NCBI RefSeq assembly: GCF_000003855.2
Contig: NW_003101678.1
Coordinates: 3,054,029 to 3,089,274, forward strand
From: Blastomyces gilchristii SLH14081
Lineage: Eukaryota > Ascomycota > Eurotiomycetes > Onygenales > Ajellomycetaceae
DNA: 35,246 bases
Reading direction: 5' to 3'
In this document: one piece after another, positions 1 through 10,190 of the stretch
Position numbering within the stretch: the stretch's first letter is position 1
Layout of the letters: each line of letters begins with the position of its first letter
Notes under the pieces: model-generated
The model's input: the letters and a program-made list of their open reading frames with translations, nothing else
The model's database searches: none
What the model was told of the DNA's origin: nothing
Program-made: the position numbers and the translations under genes

Positions 1-1503
1 AGGCTATGAGACAGTTATATATAGCCTGTATACATCAGTAGCTGATTATGAAGTTCAAGTTTGATGAAATAATCAAGAGAATTTCACTGAACTCTTCAAA
101 GTCTGCAAAACAGAGTCTTGAGAAGAATTCTGAGAGCATTCAAATCATCTTCTATTAAAGCAATGAAAATTGAAGCTTCAATTCCTCCTTCTGCTATTAG
201 ATTTGAAAAGGCCTGTATGAACTATGCTCTGAGAGTTGTAAAGATGAGCTCAAATTATATAATCAGAGAAAGAGTCTCTTCTTCATTTTCATCAATTAAC
301 TCTGGAAATGAACTGGATTGAAATAGATTTCTTGATTGAAATGAAAATAATTCTTCAAAGAAAATGCCTTCTCAACTGTACAGACTATGCTCTCTGATTA
401 AAAATCAATTTTCTTCTTTAAATGTTGAAAAAGTTGATCATGAGAAGTTATCTCTCTGGAGAGAAAAGCTTGAATCTCTTATAGACTTACAAATAAGTGA
501 ACTATCAAAAGAGAAAGAATATAAACAGCATTTGAAGAGAATTTCTACAATCAATATAAAAGACTCTATTCTGATTTATTCAGATGACTCAAAAAATGAG
601 AACTTGAATAGATTAGGCGCAGGCATTGCTTATACTGAAGATAATATTAATTTTATCTCAGATTTCTGAAATCTAGGCTCTGAATGTGAAGTCTTTGATG
701 CTGAACTATTTGCAATAGTGAAAGCTTTCAAACTCATTGAAATAAAATCTTATAAAAGAGAAAATTGTTTGAAAGAGACATGAATATTCTCTGATAGTCA
801 AGCTGCTTTAAAAAGACTTAGAAATAGTTAGATTCATAATGATCAAATGAATCTTGAACTGATCTTAAACTCTGTTTTGAAAATTCAAAAGAGAAGAACA
901 TCAAAGCTGATAATTCATCTACACTGGGTTCCTGCTCATATGAATATTCATGGCAATGAATTGGCTGATTCAGCTGTAAAAAAGAGTGCAGAATTAAGCA
1001 GATCTATTTAAAAAATTATGTCCTGGTCTTTTATAAAGAGAAAAATAAAAGAATCTTGTTTAGACAAGTGAAATGAAAGCTGGCAGAAACAAAAGAAGAG
1101 TATACATTATTCAAGATTTGAAATAAAACCCAAGTGGAAATCTTGTTCAATTAAATGTAAAAAGAAAATATTCTCATCTATAATACAGCTGAAACTAGGA
1201 CATGGCTATTTCAAATCTTATATACAAAGATTTGATGATAGATTTGACTCAATAGAATGCTCATTCTGCAATGCAAATGAGAATCCTGAGCATATTGTAA
1301 TACACTGTGCATTATACAATAGTCTCAGAGCCAGATTGAAAGAGAAGTATGATCTAAATCAATTAAATATGAGATTCTTATTCTCAACTGAGACAGGAAT
1401 TAAATACTTAATAGACTTTCTATCAGAAACTCAAGCAGCTACAAGAAAATGGCTAAATTCAGAATTATCTGAATATGAAGAGGAGGAAATCAATCAGATA
1501 TAG
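1..1503 (+). pseudogene. LINE copy A ORF2 C-terminus: RNase H plus zinc motif, degraded
   Basis: This is the last ~500 codons of the LINE polyprotein, in the frame of the open stretches at 118-321 and 364-669, ending at TAG 1501-1503. RNase H features are readable: the first acidic site (YSDDSK, about 577-594), the AELFAIVKAF helix with its Glu, FSDSQAAL with its Asp, HWVPAHM and HGNELADSA. A CX2CX7HX3HC zinc-like motif (CSFCNANENPEHIVIHC) follows near 1259-1309. Stops at 667 (TGA in FWNLG), 781 (TGA) and 829 (TAG for Gln) sit where copy B has Trp or Gln. A 1-nt shift relative to copy D near 95-115 also breaks the link to RT. It is non-functional; the domain call is firm because four copies align. 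Confidence 0.9.
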
Positions 1504-1893
1504 TCTGTTAAAACAGCTATACACTCTCTTTTAATAATTTGTTTTGTTATAGTCTCTCTTTACTTTATCTTTTTCTTTATCTTTTCCTTTCAATTTCTTT
1601 CTATCTATCTATTTAATGTGTCTATCTTTGAGACTGTGTTCTTTTTCTCTTTTCCTTTGTCATGATATTATCAAATGATTTCAAAGTATCAAAAGATGTT
1701 AAAACACTGTAATTTGTAAACAGTTTTTGTATTCTGAGCTGGAATTTTCTGATTTTGCATATCTGAAATTGATGAATGTATAATAGTTAACTTTACAGAC
1801 ATAGAAAAAACCCTGAGAACTAAAAGTTCTCAGGTAGATGTCATAGTCTCTGACTGCATACATCTATAATTGAAGAATAATAATAATAATAAT
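1504..1893 (+). repeat. LINE copy A 3' UTR with terminal hairpin and (AAT)n tail
   Basis: No coding capacity is seen. A T/C-rich tract with TCTA repeats (about 1545-1620) is followed by a perfect 10-bp hairpin: CCTGAGAACT 1812-1821, loop AAA, AGTTCTCAGG 1825-1834. A second inverted repeat, TAGATGT 1835-1841 / ACATCTA 1860-1866, encloses AGTC-TCT-GACT. The (AAT)n tail ends at 1893. In non-LTR elements the 3' end RNA is what the reverse transcriptase recognises; that this hairpin does so here is inference from its conservation in copies A, B and D. Confidence 0.8.
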
Positions 1894-2220
1894 TAACTGA
1901 TTTGAGTTGTATACTTGTTGTGTGAGAAGAATTGAATAATTTAGAATAAAATTGAATAGTTTTAATCAATTTCTCTGTAAAAAATTAATTTATTTTTTAT
2001 CAGTTTTTCTCTCAAAAACTATTATATTATCTAATTTATTATTAATTAATATCATACTTTTTCTCACTATATCTCAAGAAAGAGATTGTAAAGATTTTAT
2101 TAATTTATCTTAAAAATTAATTTTAGTTTATTAGATTCTCTTTAAAAATCTAATCTAGTTACTGAACTAGTGGAAAAAAAATCAGGTGTTTTATATATAA
2201 AAGTCTTTTACTCTTCTTTT

Positions 2221-2350
2221 GAAACAGTCTGATCAACTTTTCAATTGAAAATAGACTTAGAAATCTCTTAATTGAAATAGTCTAATCAATCTTTCAATTC
2301 AAAAGAGTTTAATAAATATCTTAATTAAATCAGTCTGATCAACTTATCAT
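2221..2350 (+). repeat. Tandem ~53-bp repeats in LINE 5' UTR (copy B)
   Basis: Two and a half imperfect units start at about 2221, 2274 and 2326. Each begins with a form of GAAACAGTCTGATCAACTT followed by TCAATTGAAA or TCAATTCAAA. Copy D has the same array at 11555, 11608 and 11661. Tandem monomers ahead of ORF1 are often the promoter units of LINEs; here a promoter role is inference from position only. Confidence 0.7.
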
Positions 2351-2362
2351 TAAGTAAGAATA

Positions 2363-4008
2363 ATAAGTTCAAAGATACACTCAGTTGATGTGAAGAAAGA
2401 TGCTTTCTCAAATACTATTTCTGAGATTGAAATTCTGAAGAGAAGAAAGAAAGAAGAAATAGAGAAATAACAAGTTCTTGAAATACAGAAACTTGAAAAA
2501 GTAAGATTCTTGAAAAGCAGTGTCTGAGTGAGATGAATAAAGAAGTTCTGTTAATTCTTCATACTCAGACTAGACAACTACAAGAAGTGATTAAATTCAA
2601 ACTTGGAATTTTAAACACAGTTCTAAAAACATTGAAAATTTCTAATACAATCACTGACTCTTCAGTTTACTTTTCTTATGTTTCTACTTCTTCTTCTTCT
2701 TCTTTAAATCAGAAGATAATATATACTTAAGCAGCTGAATCTACTGTCTCTAAACCTGCTATCTCTAAATCTGCTAGCTTAAAACCTACTTAAAATTCTG
2801 AGAAAACTGAGAAGAATACTACTCATACTTCTATTAATAGAAAAGTTGAGAAAAAAATGTAAAAAGAGAAAAATCTTCAAATCTTCAGAAATAGAAGACT
2901 TATTCTCAAAGTCTTAAATCAGAACATCTTACAGAGAAACAAGCTAAACTTAAATCTTATTTTCAGAAATAGAAATGAAATCAATCAGCAGTTCTTTTCT
3001 CAGTTAATAACTGATATTAAAGTTCAAAAATCAGTTATAGCTTCAATTGAGCTATTCTTCTTTGAAAACTTCATTATTCTGACTACAATGCCTGAATTCA
3101 GTGCAGAATTCCTTATTCAGAATGAGAATCTCTGAAAATCAGTAGTAGAATCTTTATTGAATATGATAATTCTATCTGAGAGAGATGAAAAGTGAGATAA
3201 ATTTATTCTTTATAATATTTCAGTTGAAATCTTTGACTGTGAGAAAGAAATACTACTTCTTAAAAATAAATTAGAAAAATATAATTCTATTCAAATGAGA
3301 AAAGAGCCTGTATAACTTAATTTAATTGAGTTTAAACAGAGTAGAAGAAATGCCTCTGTTCTAGTGTATATAAAAATACTTGAATAATCAAGAATCTCTG
3401 AAGTAAGAGTAGCAGATTTGAAAATGAGAGTTCATGAATACAAAGACTTAAGAATGAATCTCAAAGCTCAAACACAGTGTTCAAACTGTCAAAGATATGA
3501 ATACTTTGCAATCTCTTGTTTCAGAGACTTAAAATGCACATTTCATACTAGAGATTATAAAACTAGTGAGCATAAATGTGAAACATGTTTAAAAAGAGAT
3601 AAAATATGTTAATATACTCTGCTTAAGTGCTTCAATTGTAAAGAAAAACATGTATCTGACTCAAAAGAATGTGTATTTACTTCAAGAACTTAGAAGAACT
3701 CAAGAAAAGATGAAGCTCAAAGTGAATCTAAAACTGAAGAGAAAAGTCAAGCTAGTAAATCTACAACTGTAAGCTTAAAAAGAAGAAACTCTTAATTATC
3801 TAGATCTTCAAACTTCAATTCTTCAGCTAAATATAAATAGAATTTGAATTCTCAAACTTCTGTTAAAATTAGAGAATTGAGAAATAACTCTGATAATAAA
3901 CTAGATATAATGCAAGCAGTTGAGATTTCTACTTTTTAAAATAGTTATAATCTACTATCTAATGATAGTGATTAGATTCTACTCTATCTCTACTCTCTTT
4001 TAGTATGA
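2363..4008 (+). pseudogene. LINE copy B ORF1: gag-like protein with zinc knuckles, degraded
   Basis: A nucleic-acid-binding ORF1 of about 549 codons in its parental form. Copy D keeps the start as ATG (11697); here it is ATA (2363-2365). The N-terminus is a Lys/Glu-rich likely coiled coil (EIEILKRRKKEEIEK), then a Ser-rich linker near 2690 (STSSSSSLN). Three zinc motifs lie at about 3478-3700: CSNCQRYEYFAISC (His lost to Tyr; copy D keeps His), EHKCETC and CFNCKEKHVSDSKEC. A 4-nt deletion near 2500 relative to copy D shifts the frame, and many Gln codons are TAA/TAG. The frame ends at TGA 4006-4008, overlapping the ORF2 ATG. In Tad1/Jockey-type LINEs this protein packages the RNA. Confidence 0.85.
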
Positions 4009-7000
4009 ATATACAATAAAAACAATAAAAAAAGTTTAAAAACTCTTCAAAAATCACATTTAGTTAAAATAATATGAATAGAAACTTAAATTGTATTTAT
4101 TCTTATCTTCAAATTATATTTGAATAAAAAGTTGATTTTATACTGCTTCAGAAATCAAATTTCAATACTGAGTAAAGATACATTATTTCTCATTGAAGCT
4201 ACTACTACTTTCTATCTCAAAAGTCTGAGATAAAGTTAAGAGTAGTAATCTATGAAAGAAAGAGATCAAGAAATTAATTTAATCTAAGATTTAATATTAT
4301 ATCTGACTCTGATATTCTGATAAGTGATATTATAAATAAAGAGAATGAGTTTAATACTATACAGCTTATAAATATCTATAATGAAAAGTCATTGAAGAAA
4401 AATAACAATATCTAGATAATTAATAAAGAATTTCTGAACATAACTTTATTAAGAAACTCTATAATTGTAGAAGATTTCAATACACATCATCTCTGATGAA
4501 ATTCAGAATGTAAAAGAGCAGTAAGAGTAGATAATCTGATTGAATAAATCTTTGAGTATTTAATAGATCTAGTTAACAAGTCTGATTAATAAACATTCTT
4601 TAGAAAAGACATGAAACAGAAATCTATTATAGATCTAATCTTCATATCATAAAATCTAATAAAAAAAGAACTTGTAAACTGATTTATTAATTCAAATAAG
4701 ACATTGAGATCAGATCATGAGATTATTCAATTTGATATTAAACTAAGTGAAAAATAAATGAGTGAAAACTCTCTTCTCTCTAATCAGTTTAACTTTGAAA
4801 AAGCTGATTGAAAAGCAGTTGAAGAAAGTATAAAACTGTTAAAATCTGAAAAGCAGAGTAAGCTATATTGAAATTCTGATCAAGATATCTCAGATGAAAT
4901 GCTTAAGAATAGAGTGAAGCTTATTACATCTATTATTCTAACAAGTGTTAGAGATAATATTTTAAAGAGAAAGTCTTCTGAGTATTTCAAATCTTGATAA
5001 AATAAGAATATCACATCTAAAAGAAAACAATTAGCTACTGTTAGAAGAGATTGAAAGAATGATGTAATATCTGATAAAGAGTTCAAAGCTGTCAGAAATG
5101 AATATTTTTCAGATATGAAAAGAGCTAAAACAAACTGCTGAAATAAATTTCTTAAAGAAGTATAAGAAAAGAAAGTTTTTAAAGCTTTTAACTATACTAA
5201 AATAAGAAGTGTAGCAAAACTTTCAGTTCTAGAATATGAGTTTCAGAATGAATTATATACAGTAAACTCTTTTAAGAAAAAATGTCAAGCTTTTATAAGA
5301 ATTCTCTTTCAAAACTCATCAGATTCAGATTCAGAGAAAGAGAATATATTACTTTATAACTATATTAATGAAAATAACTAAGAATGATCTGAGCTTATAT
5401 AAGATGAATTAAAGTTAGCTATCTTCTCAAGCTCAGTTAAAACTGGTGCAGAGTCTGATTCAATCAATCACTTAATTATTCAAAATACATACTTCTACTT
5501 GAAGAATGAATATTTTGAGCTCTTTTTCAATCTTTTGAAAAATGAATATTATTCTGAATGCTGAAGAGAAGTCACTGAAGTGATTCTTATAAAATCTAAT
5601 AGAAAAACTTTAATTCTTAAGTCATATAGAGTAATATCTCTATTAAACTGTCTAGAAAAGGTTTTAGAGAAGATAATAGCTACTTAACTATCTTTTATAA
5701 ACTCTATTAATAATTCTCTTTTATTCAGTGAATAAATGAGAGATAGAAAGTAATATTCTACAATTAACACTGTTCTCTCAGTTATTCATGATATTTAAAT
5801 AGCAAAGTATGAAAATCTGGTCTCAACTATAGTTTTTATTAATATAAAAGAAGCATTTGATCATGTTTCAAAGTCAAAGCTAATTCAGACTTTGAAGATA
5901 TTAAAACTATCACTTTCTCTAATAAAATGAGTTAACAGCTTTATATCTAAAAGAATTATATAACTATTCTTTGATGAAATCAAATAAGACAAGACTGAGA
6001 TAAAAATAGAAGTACTGTAAGAATCTTCAATCTCACTTATTTTATTTATAATATACACTGTATATCTATTTAAAAATAGAGATATGAAAGTAGTGTAATC
6101 TCTGAGTTATATAAATAATATTGATCTAGTTCACAGCTCAAAAATAGTCAGAGAGAATTTAAAAGTGATTGAAAAAGCAGTAAAGAAAATCTTTGTTAGA
6201 GTAGATATTAATTAAATTCAATTTAATATGAATAAAACTGAGTTAATTCCTTTCTTTTCTAGATTCAATAAGAAAGAACTAGATCTAACTCTTTTGAATA
6301 GAGAGATTAAACTCAGTTTAAATATCAAATGATTAGAAGTATAATTAAACTTTAAGTTGAATTTTAAATATCATATTCAATAAAAAATTATCAAGGCTGA
6401 GAGACTACTGAATAGTATAATCAGACTATCAAATACTAAGAGAGGTCTATTCTTTCAGACTATGAGACAGTTATATATAGCCTGTATTATCTCAGTAGCT
6501 GATTATGAAGTTCAAGTTTAATGAAATAATCACGATAATTTCACTGAACTGTGTCGCAGTTTTATACAAACAAAGCTTTGAGAAGAATTCTGAAAGTATT
6601 CAAATTATCTTCTATTAAAGCAATGAAAGTGAAAGCTTCAATTTTATCTTCTGCTATTGAATTTGAAAAAGCCAGTATGAACTATGCTCTGAGAGTTATA
6701 AAGATGAGCTTAAATCATATAATCAGAGAAAGAGTCTCTTCTTCATTTCTATTAGTTAACTCAGAAAATGAATTGAATTGAAATAGATTTCTTAATTGAA
6801 ATGAGAATAATACTTTAAAGAAAATACTCTCTCAACTGTATAGACTATATTCCCTTATTAAAAATCAATTTTCTTTATTAAATATTGAGAAAATTGATCA
6901 TGAGAAGATATCTCTCTGAAGAGATAAGCTGAAATCTTTTATAGACTTATAAATAAGTGAACTATCTAAAGAGAGAGAATATGAACAGGATTTGAAGAAG

Positions 7001-7957
7001 ATCTCTACAATCAATATAAAAGACTCGATTTATTCAGATGGCTCAAAAAATGAGAACTTGAATAGATTAGGCGCAGGCATTGCTTATACTGAAGATAATA
7101 TTAATTTTATCTCAGATTTCTGGAATCTAGGCTCTGAATGTGAAGTCTTTGATGCTGAACTATTTGCAATAGTGAAAGCTTTCAAACTCATTGAAATAAA
7201 ATCTCATAAAAGAGAAAATTGTTTGAAAGAGGCATGGATATTCTCTGATAGTCAAGCTGCTTTAAAAAGACTTAGAAATAGTCAGATTCATAATGATCAA
7301 ATGAATCTTGAACTGATCTTAAACTCTGTTTTGAAAATTCAAAAGAGAAGAACATCAAAGCTGATAATTCATCTGCACTAAGTTCCTGCTCATATGAATA
7401 TTCATGGCAATGAATTGGCTGATTCAGCTGCAAAAAAGGGTGCAGAATTAAGCAGATCTATTCAAAAAATTGTGTCCTGGTCTTTTATAAAGAGAAAAAT
7501 AAAAGAATCTTGTTTAGACAAGTGGAATGAAAGCTGGCAGAAACAAAAGAAGAGTATACATTATTCAAGATTTGAAACAAAACCCAAGTGGAAATCTTGT
7601 TCAATTAAATGTAAAAAGAAAATATTCTCATCTATAATACAGCTGAAACTAGGACATGGCTATTTCAAATCTTATATACAAAGATTTGATGATAGATTTG
7701 ACTCAATAGAATGCTCATTCTGCAATGCAAATGAGAATCCTGAGCATATTGTAATACACTGTGCATTATACAATAGTCTCAGAGCCAGATTGAAAGAGAA
7801 GTATGATCTAAATCAATTAAATATGAGATTCTTATTCTCAACTGAGACAGGAATTAAATACTTAATAGACTTTCTATCAGAAACTCAAGCAGCTACAAGA
7901 AAATGGCTAAATTCAGAATTATCTGAATATGAAGAGGAGGAAATCAATCAGATATAG
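4005..7957 (+). pseudogene. LINE copy B ORF2: endonuclease, reverse transcriptase, RNase H, degraded
   Basis: The polyprotein frame starts at ATG 4005-4007, overlapping the ORF1 stop (ATGA), and ends at TAG 7955-7957. Endonuclease: EDFNTHH at about 4470 (GDFN of the EEP family with Gly lost) and SDHEIIQFD at about 4708. RT: INIKEAFDHV at about 5840, and the catalytic box reads YINN at 6108-6119 where copy D keeps YIDD, so the active site is lost. The frame jumps by +2 near 6552-6577, where a short foreign-looking segment replaces the sequence seen in A and D, and a 6-nt deletion lies near 7026. Together these make it 4 nt shorter than copy D's ORF2. Dozens of TGA/TAA/TAG stops up to about 6,990 mark it as dead; the last ~320 codons are nearly clean. 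Confidence 0.9.
6992..7957 (+). pseudogene. Nearly intact RNase H and zinc-motif tail of LINE copy B
   Basis: Two open stretches in one frame (6992-7381 and 7394-7957) are separated by a single TAA at 7379-7381, where copy A has TGG (Trp of HWVPAH). RNase H acidic residues are all present: YSDGSK (about 7034), CEVFDAELFAI (about 7139), FSDSQAAL (about 7243) and HGNELADSAAKKG (about 7403). A CX2CX7HX3HC motif (CSFCNANENPEHIVIHC) follows at about 7712-7762. Trp codons remain TGG in at least seven places (for example FWNLG, KWNESW), which shows the element uses the standard code. It lacks its own start and is a domain of ORF2, not a separate gene. Confidence 0.88.
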
Positions 7958-8353
7958 TCTGTTAAAACAGCTATACACTCTCTTTTAATAATTTGTTTTG
8001 TTATAGTCTCTCTTTACTTTATCTTTTTCTTTATCTTTTCCTTTCAATTTCTTTCTATCTATCTATTTAATGTGTCTATCTTTGAGACTGTATTCTTTTT
8101 CTCTTTTCCTTTGTCATGATATTGTCAAATGGTTTCAAAGTATCAAAAGATGTTAAAACACTGCAATTTGTAAACAGTTTTTGTATTCTGGGCTGGAATT
8201 TTCTGATTTTGCATATCTGAAATTGATGAATGTATAATAGTTAACTTTACAGACATAGAAAAAACCCTGAGAACTAAAAGTTCTCAGGTAGATGTCATAG
8301 TCTCTGACTGCATACATCTATAATTGAAGAATAATAATAATAATAATAATAAT
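7958..8353 (+). repeat. LINE copy B 3' UTR, hairpin and (AAT)n tail
   Basis: Almost identical to the copy A 3' UTR. The hairpin is CCTGAGAACT 8266-8275, loop AAA, AGTTCTCAGG 8279-8288; the second inverted repeat is TAGATGT 8289-8295 / ACATCTA 8314-8320. The AAT tail at about 8330-8353 is about eight units and leads directly into truncated copy C. Confidence 0.8.
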
Positions 8354-9570
8354 ATAAAAGACTCTATTCTGATTTACTCAGATAACTCAAAAAATGAGAA
8401 TTTAAATAGATTAGACATAGACATTGCTTCTACTGAAGATAATATTAATTTTATCTCAGATTTCTGAAATTTAAACTGTGAATCTGAAGTCTTTGATACT
8501 GAACTATTTGTAATAGTGAAAGCTTTCAAACTCATTGAAACAAAATCTTATAAAAGAGAAAATAGTTTGAAAGAGATATGAATATTCTCTGATAGTTAAG
8601 CTGCTTTAAAAAGACTTAGAAATAGTCAGATTTATAATAATTAAATGAATCTTGAACTGATTTTAAACTCTGTTTTAAGAATTTAAAAAAGAAAAATATC
8701 AAAACTGATAATTCATCTACACTGAATTTCAGCTCATATGAATATTCATGACAATGAATTAACTGATTCAGCTGTAAAAAAGAGTTCAGAATTAAGCAGA
8801 TTTATTCAAAAAACACTGTTCTGATCTTTCATAAAGAGAAAGATAAAAGAATCTTGTTTAAATAAGTGAAATGAAAGCTGACAGAAACAAAAGAAGAGCA
8901 TACATTATTCAAGATTTGAGATAAAATCAAAGTGAAAATCTTGTTCAATTAAATGTAAAAAGAAAATATTCTCATCTATAATTCAGCTGAAACTAGAACA
9001 TGATTATTTTAAATCTTATATACAAAGAGTTGATGATAGATTTAATTCAACAGAGTACTCATTCTGCAATATAAATGAAAATTCTGAGTATATTGTAATA
9101 CATTGTGCATTATACAATAGTCTCAGAGTCAGATTGAAGAAGAAGTATGATTTAAATTAATTAAATATAAGATTCTTATTCTCAACTGAGACAGAAATTA
9201 AATACTTAATAGACTTTCTATCAGAAACTTAAGCAGCTATAAGAAAATGACTGAATTCAGAAGTATCTGAATATAAAGAGGTGGAAATTAATTAGATATA
9301 GTCTGTTAAAACAGCTATATACTATCTTTTAATATTTTTATTTTATTATAATCTCTCTTTACTGTACTTGTTTCTTTCTGTTCTTTTCTATCTATCTATT
9401 TAATGTGTCTATCTTTAAGACTATGTTTTGTTTTCCTTTGTCATGATATTTTCAAATGATTTCAAAGTATTAAAAGGTGTTGAAATACTGCAATTTGTAA
9501 ACAGTTTTTGTATTCTGAGCTGAAATTTTCTGATTTTGCATATCTGAAATTAGTAAATGTATAATAGTTA
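8352..9570 (+). mobile_element. LINE copy C, 5'-truncated and 3'-cut
   Basis: Begins abruptly inside the RNase H domain (ataaaagactctattctg, matching 7016 in copy B) right after the AAT tail of copy B, as expected for 5' truncation during target-primed reverse transcription. It ends at ...gtataatagtta where MITE-1 begins. The last ~110 bp of the family (hairpin and AAT tail) are not found on the far side of the MITE cluster, so they were lost. Confidence 0.88.
8353..9301 (+). pseudogene. LINE copy C RNase H fragment, degraded
   Basis: Homologous to the 7016-7957 part of copy B, ending at TAG 9299-9301. The Trp codons I could align (8479, 8579, 8722, 8822, 8868, 8880, 8933 and 9248 regions) read TGA, and several Gln codons read TAA/TAG. 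The first acidic motif reads YSDNSK; the zinc motif has lost Cys and His residues. No function is possible. Confidence 0.85.
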
Positions 9571-10072
9571 GACTGACCGTGTGACCGTGTCTGAGACCAG
9601 GACCAGATTTTTTGATAGTCTCATTATCAATTCAACTGCTCCCATTACACGGTTTTAACATTAGATAGTAGTTTCATACTGTCTCAGTGAGACTTACTGT
9701 CTACTCTTGTCACATTTTTCAAATGAGATCATGATTTTCACTTCTCAATTCAAATTATTTTTATTGCTTTAAATGACTTTAAATCTCATTTGAGTGTTAT
9801 CAAAAAGTGTTACTTTTTAAAAAATTAAAAATAGTCTAAAAAAAACCTTAAAATGTCTAAAAATAGTAACTTTATGTCAAGAATGAGACTAAATGAGATC
9901 AAATGAAATTACTTTCTCATTATTTTCAAGTCATGATTTCATTTTGAGATCTGATATATAGTTACTTTGCATGTTTATTTAATGATTAGTTTCAGTGAGA
10001 TTCACATCAAGAAATGTATGAAACTAGATTAAATAAGATTAAATGTGAAATTCATGATTCTGACGGCCAGTC
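9571..10072 (+). mobile_element. MITE-1, 502 bp, TA target duplication
   Basis: A non-coding element starting GACTGACCGTGTGACC and ending GACGGCCAGTC, so the inverted termini are GACTGRCCG. Directly flanking TA dinucleotides (9569-9570 and 10073-10074) fit a TA duplication, as made by Tc1/mariner-superfamily transposases. Two more complete copies (10441-10924 reversed, 29368-29869) define both ends. No ORF is present, so it would depend on a transposase elsewhere. The superfamily is inferred from the TA duplication alone. Confidence 0.82.
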
Positions 10073-10190
10073 TAACTGAGACAGTATGAGACTACTATTT
10101 AATGTTAAAACTGTGTAATGAGATCAGTTAAATTGATAATAAGATTATTAAATATTCTGGTTCTGATTTCAGACACGGTCACACGGTCAG
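10073..10190 (-). mobile_element. Fragment of the MITE left end, inverted
   Basis: This is the reverse complement of about the first 118 bp of the MITE, ending in CACGGTCACACGGTCAG, without the final TC. It abuts MITE-1, and the junction shares AGTCT-N-ACTGAGACAG with the MITE interior, suggesting a microhomology join rather than clean transposition. It is not a complete element. Confidence 0.75.

Larger units (their letters stand above)
1..1893 (+). mobile_element. Tad1-like LINE copy A, 3' part
   Basis: The window opens inside a non-LTR retrotransposon, at a point matching 6459 in copy B (shared text ctatgagacagttatatata). It carries the end of ORF2 (RNase H and a terminal zinc motif), a 3' UTR of about 390 nt, a hairpin and an (AAT)n tail at about 1876-1893. 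The tail runs straight into the 5' end of copy B. From 540 onward it is nearly identical to copy B, but it has lost more Trp codons to TGA. The rest of the element lies upstream of the window. Confidence 0.93.
1894..8353 (+). mobile_element. Tad1-like LINE copy B, full length
   Basis: A complete non-LTR retrotransposon of about 6.46 kb. Order: 5' UTR (1894-2362) with tandem repeats, ORF1 (2363-4008), ORF2 (4005-7957), 3' UTR with hairpin, (AAT)n tail (about 8330-8353). The 5' boundary is set by the start shared with copy D (taactgatttgagttg). ORF1 zinc knuckles, an apurinic-type endonuclease, RT and RNase H in this order are the layout of the fungal Tad1 clade. The 5' two thirds are heavily mutated and the 3' third is almost intact (see findings). 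No clean target-site duplication could be seen because the element sits in another copy's AAT tail. Confidence 0.93.

Noticed and set aside
1876..1893. AAT runs as independent microsatellites
   Set aside because: Each run sits exactly at a LINE 3' end after the conserved hairpin, so they are the elements' tails.
4880..5086. Minus-strand ORF of 68 codons
   Set aside because: Antisense to LINE copy B ORF2 between endonuclease and RT; hydrophobic text arises from the A-rich sense strand.
1..9301. Alternative genetic code (TGA = Trp) or mitochondrial origin
   Set aside because: TGA sits at many Trp positions, but sister copy B uses TGG at the same sites (6992-7957), and TAA/TAG equally replace Gln. 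This is mutation of standard-code genes. Nested transposons and spliceosomal-type intron signals also argue for nuclear DNA.
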